Below are positions 25,841 to 35,466 of a stretch of DNA of 64,000 nucleotides, piece after piece (the stretch's first letter is position 1; each line of letters starts with the position of its first letter). Source of the stretch: Argopecten irradians (taxonomy: Eukaryota; Mollusca; Bivalvia; Pectinida; Pectinidae); NCBI RefSeq assembly GCF_041381155.1, contig NC_091137.1:16797765-16861764 (forward strand). Reading direction: 5' to 3'. A program made the position numbers and the translations under genes. The notes under the pieces are model-generated. The model made no database searches, was not told the DNA's origin, and worked only from the letters and a program-made list of their open reading frames with translations.

Positions 25841-26960
25841 GAGCATATCATACATAATACATCAACAAAATCTCAAATATATAATAACTCGACAGATTTG
25901 TTTCGCGAAGCTCAGTCTTTGACAACATAATTAACAAACTTAGTTGCACTTGTGCACACCGTACTACAGATTTTTTATTGCTGAAAAGCCATACTGTATG
26001 ACACTAATTTCACATATAATCGAATGACGCAACTGCCAGCATATGGCTGTTCCCTTCCCGAATATAGCCGAGATCGTGACTTAATTATGTGACACGGTCA
26101 TGGCGGTTCTATAATGTGTTATATAGGTCAGTTGACCACAATACAGGACACACAAGGGAGATTTTCTCGTCACAGACCCTTCTGGAAATTCACATTTTGC
26201 TACATTAACGTCACTTTACAATAGAATATTAAAAACAATAGGATATATGTTGATACTGTAAACTTCTGTATTTTATCGCGTAATTTCACGAGTGAGCTCG
26301 GACTTCAATTCAAAAGTTTCGCGAAGATCTTGAATTAGTGTATTCACGAATCTGTTGAAAATGCCTAAATCGTGAAATATTGTATACGGAAAAATAAAGT
26401 GTTTACAATGACATAAAGGAATAACAATTGATTCCAATTAAAACCTGCTTAAAGAATGACTTAACATGGTCTGTGTATTTGTTATTGCTTTAAATCAATG
26501 AAAAAATACTAAATTAAATGAATTAATAATACTACTGGTATCCAATCAGTTGTCCTGACGGTATAGTAGTTGTGTGCATAGTCTACGATTTCCGAATGTC
26601 TAGAGCTGCTAACGAATATTTCATGATGGTGTTGTTTTGTTTACGTGAAAGTAATGTGTTTCGTGAGATGAAACAATTCATTTTTTCCCAAATCTTGACT
26701 ACTGTTCCTTCACGACTACTGGCAGGGACCTAGTGCATGTTTTATCTATTAATCAATTAAAAAACGAATAGAATAAAAATCATGGTTGAATTTATCTTAT
26801 AAAGATAAAACACATTTCTAATGATATGATTTTACATTATTTATTGGAAACTGTATAGTTTCAATGTGTTTTTTTCCGACACAATTATAAAAAATATATA
26901 CATGATCAGATATAATCTTTCAACATTTCAAAGAGAGACGGGACTAAATTTGACCTTGCT
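25841..26960. other. Intergenic, no gene recognised
   Basis: Unique-looking AT-rich DNA between the repeat and the gene C promoter. Confidence 0.45.
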
Positions 26961-26968
26961 TATCAGCG

Positions 26969-27037
26969 TATAGAGCACTTCAGAACGGGCCGAATTCCCT
27001 GTGAGGACCTCTGTGTATATCAATACATTTATATAAT
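26969..27037 (+). promoter_or_regulatory. TATA and GATA motifs of gene C
   Basis: TTTATATAAT (27028-27037) lies about 60 bp before the start codon at 27095. A CTTATCAG GATA-type site lies near 26969. All three paralogues have a TATA-like motif at 45-75 bp. Confidence 0.5.
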
Positions 27038-27094
27038 CTGTTGTCACTGATAGACCATTCTTGTTGAGCTTGACTCCTTCGTCCTGTCAGCAAG

Positions 27095-29142
27095 ATGTTC
27101 TGCGTGCTGGCTTTAGCCTTTTGCCTTGTTGGGCAGGTATGATTTACACTAAAAATTGAAGAATGATAATGTAGATCGATAATTTAAATGTATTTGCATT
27201 GCTTTTCATGAAAATGTATGAAATATTTCTGTAATTTCAGAAACTTTAAATTGATTAAATACATTTATCTTTGTCACACAATGAACATGTTATGTGAATT
27301 TGACATTTTCCCGCTGTGTCCAATACATGATTGATGTCAGTGATAATAGTCAAATGAGATCAACTTAGGCAAACTGATGTTCTATTTCCTCTAAAACCCA
27401 AACACTTTCGGAATATTTTGCTATATTAAAAGAAATTAAAAAGGCTGGTGTCATGTATTTGTTGTTAATGATTTTATAGAATGACAACATCTCCATAGTT
27501 CATCGACATTTAATAGGTTTTAGCTCTGCACCAATAAGTTATAAGGATATACCCGGTTTGTAAATACAAGTATGATAAAAACGGAAACGTGATTAAAAGT
27601 GAATAATGTCATTTATCTCAGTTGTAAATAACGGTATAATTATCACGTTTAGTACCTAATTGTAAAACTGTTAACTGTTAAAATATATACATGAATCTAA
27701 CAAAATAATAGGAACCCCTTTTACATAAAGACAGGACTAAACTTTCGCCAACCTATAAGCGGGGAGTTAGATATCTATCCAAGTCTCCGGTTATATACCA
27801 CGTATATAGTTTACAAACCAGTGATATGTCACTCATTCCTGCTACGGTTGATTGTCATGTGATGTTGCTCTACCTACCGACCACCATCGCTTGTGTATGT
27901 TATGTTGTCATGTGGGGTATCTACTACTCCTTCTTAAATCAATTAATACCTGTTGTTTTTTTAAGCTTATTAGCGTGTGATGTCTGGTTTTTAGATATGT
28001 GGAATGACTGTAATTCCATATTTAGTTATTATTATGTGATGTCGTTTATAGATATGTGGAATGACTATAATTCTATCTTTGGTTATCACAATGTATTAGT
28101 TGATGTCGTTTAAAAATATGTGGAATAAATACAATTCTATCTTTAGTTATTATATTGTATTATGTGATGTAGTTTATAGATATGTGGAATGACTATAATT
28201 CTATCTTTAGCTATAACACTCTATTATGTAATGTCGTTTATAGATATGTGGAATGACTATAATTCTATCTTTAGCTATAACAATGTATTATGTGATGTCG
28301 TTTATAGATATGTGGAATGACTACTGTTTCGCCTACCGGCCACCACCATGTGCATGAATCGAACGAGTTCGACCAAGGCCTTTTTTATTATGATGCCCGT
28401 TCGGTATGGATTTTATTCAAATACTAACATATTGTAACATGGTTGTCAAGCAATCGTTGCATTTGATTTATTTAGTATGTTAACTTTTAATCGATATATG
28501 TTCAGTGTTTGATATTTTTATTTGAAGAAACCATACCCTAACAATCCTTTTAGATTACGCAGCATTATTCTTTTCATCTTTCAATTTTATATAAAACTAT
28601 AAGAATTCCGTTGCATTTTGTCCACTTTAAACTTAAGACGACACAATAAGTTAATAAATCCCATGATATCTGTGATTCCTTCAGTTGAAGCTGCATACAA
28701 AGTGTTTATATTATTTCTGTGTCTATCAAACTTATTTTGTTTTTAACCTTGAACCCTTAGCATCAAATGGTCCTTAAACTGGGAGGTAAATGCTACATTG
28801 AAAGGTTAAAGGGATCCGTGCGCCCTCAAGTACACACTACCGACGGGCTCATGAAATTAGAGGTAAATACTTAATTGCAAAAATACGTTTCATTTCTTTT
28901 CATTTCATATTTTTCAGACAAGTCGGTAATTAATTTGTATGTGATAATCATCCATTTCCGTTTTCTTTCAGGGTAACCTGATGTATCTCGTAGCCAAGGG
29001 AACTCACACACAAATGTCACATGACGATTTGAATGACTTGAGTGTGCACGTGGAACACATGTGCTCTGGTTTGGACGTATTCACGGTAGCTCATCCCCAT
29101 CATCACACTACCATGCCCACAACAATGGGTGTTATTGGTTAA
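27095..29142 (+). CDS. BRICHOS-like secreted histidine-rich protein, paralogue C
   Basis: Four exons: 27095-27136 (signal peptide MFCVLALAFCLVGQ), 28308-28403, 28761-28862 and 28972-29142, giving 136 aa. The last exon is two codons longer than in A and B. Core motifs are HHHVHESNEFDQGLFYYD, KLGGKCYIERLKGSVRP and SVHVEHMCSGLDVFTV, with a tail AHPHHHTTMPTT. The two core cysteines match A and B and could form the single disulphide typical of BRICHOS folds. Secretion is expected. AATAAA begins at the last base of the TAA stop (29142-29147). The gene is on the opposite strand to A and B and convergent with the thioesterase-like gene. Intron 1 ends in a 64-bp array copied from the exon 2 acceptor. 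Confidence 0.87.
27986..28323. repeat. 64-bp minisatellite made of the gene C exon 2 acceptor junction
   Basis: Units begin GTTTATAG then ATATGTGGAATGACT, with the acceptor-equivalent base at 27994, 28051, 28115, 28179, 28243 and 28307 (spacings 57, 64, 64, 64 and 64). The last is the true exon 2 start. The one at 28115 has lost its AG. Confidence 0.9.
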
Positions 29143-29147
29143 ATAAA

Positions 29148-29904
29148 TCATATGTATATATATATATAAATTTTATTAATTATTGTTTATCTGCAAAGGT
29201 TCGGTCTACATTCGGTACAACTACCAAAAAATGTGCAAACATTTCGGAAACCGACAGTAAAATGAAGATAAACTCTGAAGCGACTCACATAAAAGAAAAC
29301 TTGTGCATTCAGGTCGAAATTTCCATCTGGCTAGTACGCTGGTTAACTTCGAGTCAAATAGGTCAATATCGGTCAAAACCCCGAATGGATTCCGTTTTGT
29401 TCTTTTAGAGTTGATATTCACAAAGCAATCCTTAGAACTACAACGTCCCTTTATGTAGAAAATGAGAACCGCATTATAAATGACAGGTTCTTGAACGGTA
29501 ATGATTACGTCCGCTTTGTCTTGTTTACAGGACTTCAAAAACAATATAATAATGTACGAGATAATGCATTTTATTCGGATACTTGGTGGACAAAGGGAGA
29601 CAACTGTCAATATTTATCGTAATTATTATAACATTTTCATACAAGCAATTATAGAAAAGATTCCTGAAGTTTGTGAAAAAATATAAATATGACAGCATAG
29701 GCTTCAAAATCAAATCTATTGGTTAGAAAAACAAACGTATGCAATTTGATTTTATCTTCTGCTGAAGGACTTCTACCTTATACTCGCTGTGAGTCGTTAG
29801 CACTATATGCTAATCTTAATAAAGTTGATAGCATATAAGGTAACATCGCTTTCTGTATTTCTTGTTGAGAAAACACAGACTGAATTACAACAATAGCTCT
29901 ACTA
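29148..29904. other. Convergent intergenic gap between gene C and thioesterase-like gene 1
   Basis: Overlapping open stretches on both strands (29.06-29.7 kb) have no conserved motifs and are treated as chance. Confidence 0.5.
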
Positions 29905-31501
29905 TTACATTTTTGAAATGCTCTGTTGCGATGATCGTTCCAACCCGTAAAGGAATGAGGCCTGGAATATTCGTTTCTTATTCAAATAAACTGCGAAAAA
30001 GATTTTCTGCACATTAGTTGGGTCCTGCCAGCTGTATACGTCTAATACTACACTAGCCGGCGCTTCTCCAAGATACGAACCTTTAGTTTCTAGAACTGGA
30101 AACCAACACATATCATCTTTATAGTGGCGGTAATGTCCGGCTAGGGCCGCCTCAGTGGCACAGTCCGTACAGAATTTGTAATAGACGGCGTAGTTTACGT
30201 GGAAGTTAATGTCCATGTCACTAGGTCTTGTACGAGTCGTTGTCTTAAAGGCATCAGAAGGAGGAACGATATCTTCTTGTCTTGAGGACATTATTGGAAT
30301 GTCGTGTTTTCCAACATTTGAAACTAGTTCCTTCATCCACGAAGGGAGGCTAACAGGACGTCGTGTTTCCGGGTCAATGTTAACGGCTTTACACTCCACA
30401 TGCACAAGTTGCTCCATGGACGACAAATCAAAAAGGTCTTGGGTTACAGCATAGGAACTGTTGCCGATAGACGCGAACACGACCCTATGGAGAAATTCAC
30501 GGTTTGAATGTGATGTTTGCTGGTGTAATTTGGGAGAATAAACACTGTTGTCTTGAACAGAGAAAGCTCTTAGGTTATCCTCCATGAGTTTTCCAGTGAA
30601 AAATCCCAATCTTTCTGATTCAATATAACAGTCGGTTAACAGACGATTTATTCCATGTATAGAAAAACGGTCTGAAAAGATAAGAAATGTATAACAACAT
30701 CTAGAACGGTATAGAAACATTTCGGATAGCAAATAAATAGGTCTACAGTTTCAAACGATTCCAGAGAAATGATTTAATGTGTTTAATGTATAAAAATCCT
30801 TTAAATGTCTAAATTCTAGGATTTCCTTTCATTTCCCCTTTAGGATCAACAAGTAAATATTTTTGACCACTTTGACCACTTTTGGCAATTGCAACGGGTC
30901 CAGACATCATTTACTTTTAACAAAAGGATTTCGACTTTCAAATTAAAACGTTCATTAATCTATAACAGATTTGCACCAGACCACAATAATGTTACACTGA
31001 TTGATATTCAACAACGTCTATGCAATCATATAACAAATATAACTATAGGAACACTATAAGTGTACATGTAAAACAAATTCATTTTATCACAAATGAACAC
31101 AAAGCACGTTCTTACCAAATTACACAGAATGACGACAATATACACTACAATAAATAACGTACATTTTTGTTTTTTAAAACTTTTGCTGTTTTGGTTTTCG
31201 CCCTTACTATGCATTACTTTTTATCGGATATTTATAGACTAGCCACCAAATATTACATTTACGTGAAAATTTCGAGCCCAAAACCACGACCCAATGGGCC
31301 AATAAAGTACTCATCCCATACAAAGCCAATAGTGGCTGCTAGTAGAAATAAAATGCTACATAATCAGGGCATAATAATAAGGGCATACGATACATGAAGT
31401 TAAATAGCATTAGATTACTTACCTGCCCGGTCGTAGAAAGACCCCGATAACTTTGGTACCACCATGTCCACCTGCTGCTTTGTAGGATGTTTGGTCTCCA
31501 T
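29905..31501 (-). CDS. Double-hotdog acyl-thioesterase-like protein, tandem copy 1
   Basis: Coding exons 31501-31423 and 30671-29905, giving 281 aa, with the intron after the first base of a codon. The start METKHPTKQQVDMVVPKLSG is shared with copy 2, and the preceding acceptor (TCAG before ACAGTATGG) implies a non-coding first exon. The N-terminal half (SFYDRADRFSIHG) looks like a degenerate hotdog. The C-terminal half (about residues 170-281) carries TRTRPSDMDINFHVNYAVYY, the Asp-x-Asn-x-His-Val-Asn signature of acyl-ACP/acyl-CoA thioesterases. That layout resembles the two-hotdog plan of FatA/FatB-type enzymes. Predicted role: hydrolysis of a fatty acyl thioester, substrate unknown. There is no signal peptide, so it is probably cytosolic. 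The 3' third is identical in DNA to copy 2. Confidence 0.88.
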
Positions 31502-32102
31502 ACTGTCTGATCTCAAATAAGTAGAAACAAAATATATCATGATACAGAACATTGATGCTTTTTGAAATGTTCATTCGATATCATACATAAGTTGTAAAGC
31601 TATATCTCCCCTATCTTCTATGTATGTTATATCTTCTAATCTATAAAGCAATACACATAACATTGACATTTTTATATCCTACGTAATACCTAACGAAATA
31701 ATAAATTTGTTACAATAGTAAAACTGCCTCTATGTCGCAATAACATTGCTGTTAACATTTTCAACAAAACCGTTTGTTATAAACCTAACCAATCGTTTGA
31801 GAGGTAGAATGGTTCACCTAAGCGAACCAAGCGACATCGGAAGCTCATCCGGCTTACAATGGAACGACTACCGTACCAGGCATCTCCTGTACCAGATAAT
31901 CTTAAAATATAATTAAAATTTATCAGTATTTTTTTTAATAAAAGTTGATGGAATAATACGAGAACAATACACATGCTCCGTGCATTCTTAATTGACTACA
32001 AACATTCAGAAGACATGAACAGTTAATGCAGAAAGTAAATTAGATATTGCAGAAGTGTCGGGGCGTAGAAATCTCATTTTGGCCCTATGTGAAAGTTCGT
32101 AG
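31502..32102. other. Non-coding, within the inferred 5' UTR intron
   Basis: No gene recognised. AT-rich, ending at the interrupted SINE. Confidence 0.45.
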
Positions 32103-32968
32103 TTTAGTTTGGTTTATTTTGTATTACGTCCTAATACGTAATATCAATAGCCATTGTCATATAAAGTCGTACCAGGTTTGATGGTAGATGAAATCCGGAG
32201 TATCCGGAGAAAAAACCACCGACCTACTGTCAGTAATGCTTGGGTCACAATGATCGGCCGATATCTGGACATAGGGTAATCGGGAGTACACCGCTGATTT
32301 TGGCCATTTTCCCGACATCGGATAATACCAGTAAAAAATGTGTCACACATCATTTACATGAAAAGGAGGCCGTGCGGTAATCGCACGGCGTCTGTTTCCA
32401 AAGAGAATGTTTTGTTGGACAACGAAGCAGTGAATGCCGACCGAGTGTCTAATACTAATCGGCCGATTATCATAAGTTGTCCGGGCGATAACCGGCCTAA
32501 TCTCCGGACACCGTACGAATATCTTACGGATATCTTGCGAATAATGAACGATATTTGTACCAGGCCCGGACGAATGCCGTGTGGTGTGATTGCCACTCGA
32601 TTCCCGACCGGATATCGGACGATACTTAAACAATATGTGAAGGATATGTGGCTGGTTATGGAAATCTACTGGACACCGGAGCGATTTTAACTTCGAGATA
32701 AAACTCTTCGGGTACTTCCATAATGCTGCTTGAGAGCCCCGGCCACCGGCCGGCCATGTCTGGTGTCCGGCCGGGAACCGAGCTAAAATGGCTTTAAATA
32801 GCATGCCGGGAATACATTCTAAGCCTAATCGGAAGGGGTTGTGACCGAAGCATAACTGACAACTGACCGGCACGGGATGCGAAATCGCGATCCAGAGGTG
32901 GAGGACTTGTGATAGTACAGAGTACGTTTGGACATCTTTTAAAAGCACTCGGCCACCGCAGCCCCGAA
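32103..32968 (-). mobile_element. tRNA-derived SINE interrupted by a GC-rich insert
   Basis: The head (minus strand GCTGCGGTGGCCGAGTG, then CCTCCACCTCTGGATCGCG) lies at about 32968-32885. The central domain and tail (CTCCGGATACTCCGG and a GGACGTAATAC tail) lie at about 32225-32103. The two parts match consecutive parts of the SINE at 62.6 kb, separated by about 620 bp of foreign sequence. Confidence 0.8.
32234..32854. mobile_element. GC-rich TIR element inside the SINE
   Basis: Ends are inverted: ATGCTTGGGTCACAA at the left and TTGTGACCGAAGCATAA at the right, next to TA dinucleotides. The interior is rich in CGG, CCGG and GGCCG words, unlike its AT-rich surroundings. Frames open on both strands here reflect stop-poor GC-rich DNA. 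It is probably a non-autonomous DNA transposon with a TA target. Confidence 0.6.
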
Positions 32969-33180
32969 CGGACGTTCAAAGGGAGATAACGTCATCGTCG
33001 TAAAATGTGATTCCTTACATAGAAAACAATTTTAGACTTTTGATTTTCAAACATTCAATTTTAATCTAATTGATCACTGCTATTTATTATTATCATTATG
33101 ATTGTTGTGATATTTTCTTTGATGATGTAACCTTTGTCAAAATATGAGACATAATTCATCCAAATGCAATTGACAATTAA

Positions 33181-33685
33181 AGTTATATGTGCCGTATTTT
33201 TCATACTCACGAATCCAGATGAGCTTTTAATATGTTATTCATTACCAAAAGTAACCATTATTTTGAGAATTACACTACTTTCAATCCATAGGTTTTTATT
33301 TTACAAGCACATATAAGAGCTGAAAATGATTTTTGGCAGTACTGCCAAAAATCATGATATTTACATCTATAGTGAATTGAAATATATACATACAGTCAGA
33401 CCATGAAGCCAAATTGTGGTCTTCAATTTAATTTCACATTTTTACAGTGTTATTAGTAATTGTAAAGTGATATCTGCAGGTATGTTTCCATCTAAACATA
33501 CATAACGCATAAAATACATCAACTTTATAGTATATAATGTATGTGTTGTAGCTAATATTTATAAGGCATCTGAAGCCATTTGAATGACTTTCAAAGCTTA
33601 TTTCATCAAACCATGTGGTTTTCAATAGATTAATGAAGAAAAAATAACATGTCAAAATTTTTGTCCAGTTACGGCACATATAACA
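33181..33685. mobile_element. TTAA-type MITE, family 3
   Basis: TTAA at 33177-33180 and 33686-33689 encloses inverted ends GTTATATGTGCCGTA and TACGGCACATATAAC. The interior contains a perfect 30-bp palindrome (33326-33355, centred on GGCAGTACTGCC). About 505 bp, with no ORF. Confidence 0.78.
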
Positions 33686-33689
33686 TTAA

Positions 33690-34186
33690 GTGTTAAAAAT
33701 TTGATATATCTGTAACTTAATACCTTCATCCAAACTGTATATTATTACACTTCGGCTGATGTATATATCGTTACAAATATCTTATTTATTTGTAATAAGA
33801 CAATCGTTGTGACCGTTTACTTCCACCAAATCCATTTAACAGTACATGTCGGTTAATGTAATTTTAGAATTAAGCAGATATTAATGGAATAAGCCTTCCC
33901 CGTCTACCCGAGTCTACATCTATAATGTATCATTCACTTCACCTGAGAAGTTACGGACGATTTGTCCTCGTATCACATACACATACACCTGTATGACAAG
34001 AACTAGATCTCGATTAATACACTGCTTACTACCTGTACGATCTAGCCTTTCCGCCTTAAAGCTTACTGGCCGTCCGGGCGTGGTTCTTTTGTCTAACTAA
34101 CAAAGTCCTAATACCCGTGTCTGGTCGACCTACCTTTGGGATCTATATCATACCATACATATGACATAAACTACATATGAACATAC
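33690..34186. other. Non-coding, within the inferred 5' UTR intron
   Basis: No gene or clear repeat was seen. Confidence 0.4.
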
Positions 34187-34293
34187 CAGGCTCCTTCGCT
34201 CCCCGTATTGAGGTTTATAACACACGTGACATATATAAACGCGGCAAAAGGTCATATATTAGGGGTCAAAGGTGGACAGGTACGATAACGCAT
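34187..34293 (-). promoter_or_regulatory. Promoter and short leader exon of thioesterase-like gene 1 (inferred)
   Basis: Minus strand, in order: GATAACGCAT on plus (34284-34293), a DR1-like site GGGTCAAAGGTGG (34263-34275), an extra half-site AGGTCA (34249-34254), a TATA-like stretch (34239-34231) and a splice donor CCTG/GTATGT (exon edge at 34187). The same order is found 6.7 kb away before copy 2. DR1 sites bind HNF4/RXR-type receptors, which would suit lipid metabolism, but use here is inferred. Confidence 0.5.
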
Positions 34294-35466
34294 TCTACCT
34301 ATCTAAATAGTACGTCGTAAGTGTATTTATCGTGAGGAATACAGTATGTTTGTAATAGGGTTACGATACATATCTTTTTTAAGTTCGATTCGGACGTATT
34401 CGGTGTTACGTTGTATTTGTTGCTACTGAATCGACCTCATAACCTAGGTGTTAAAATGATATGGTTTGACATAACCTTATCCAATATGGGTCAAAGACGT
34501 AATATCCATGGTATGTTGCTGGTAACAAGGTATACGTACAAACGTAAAATCAATGTCTGTAGGATAGACTTTCTTCGAACAGTAAATATGTAGCAAGTAT
34601 CACGGTCACTAGTATAGCAGGTATGAAAGACAGGTATGAAAGACAGAATCCTTTAGTAGCAAAATTAAGGCATATGAATTGAACATAAATGGAAAATCTT
34701 CAAATTAATAATAATATGAGAATATCTGTTCCACATGAATACTAAATAAATCTGCATATTTTCGCACATTTACCAACAATATCGACAGTATGACAAATGG
34801 AAATCAATTCATGAATACTAAAATGGATCCTTTTGTTGTACTTTAATGGAGATTTATAAACGTGTAAAATGTCGTTTGATAAAGCGTTTACATGAATCTA
34901 ATGTATAGTTGTCACACACATTCAATAAAACTGAGAATCATTTGAAATGTTAAACGAATAAATATTAACTATATCTGATATTTTTGTCTAGTAATATAAT
35001 CAGGTTTGCATTTAAGACACGATAACTTTCATTAAAATAGTATTCAAACAAACAGCAAACCACAGATAGAATTAAGGCGATTTGAGGATAAAGAAGAAAT
35101 TCCCTGGAATCCCGAAGTGGACAAAAGGAGACACAATGATATTGTCAAAGGTACTAAATTTGAAAAGCACCGTGTTTCTGATTACACATTGCGTATGATA
35201 GCAGCAGTAAACGTTTAGAAACCTAGCCTGTTTTATTAGAAGACTTATGTAATAAATGGTATTTTGATAACAGATTTGGAATGAAAACACGAGTTAATTG
35301 AAAACAATTTTATTAGTTGACAAACCGATGAAATTATAACAAAAATTACATAAGTGACTAACTGGGAGCTACATGTATTTCTTGGAGTTTCATATCAATG
35401 AAATATAAAATGGTACCTTGAAATATAAGCCATAAGTTTTCTTCATATATTTAAATTGAATCACTT
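34294..35466. other. Intergenic between the tandem thioesterase-like genes
   Basis: AT-rich. Open stretches at 34.4 and 35.1-35.3 kb show no protein motif. Confidence 0.5.

Noticed and set aside
27826-28113. Plus-strand open frame of 95 codons in gene C intron 1
   Set aside because: It is composed partly of the 64-bp acceptor array and ends within it; it is intronic.
29061-29686. Open frames on both strands between gene C and the thioesterase-like gene
   Set aside because: They overlap one another, begin inside the gene C last exon in another frame, and show no conserved motif.
30209-30454. Plus-strand open frame opposite thioesterase-like gene 1 (and its equal at 35777-36103)
   Set aside because: Both are antisense shadows of the conserved hotdog coding sequence.
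32343-32948. A 201-codon open frame on the minus strand with others on plus
   Set aside because: It lies across the GC-rich insert and SINE. GC-rich DNA has few stops, and no domain is visible.
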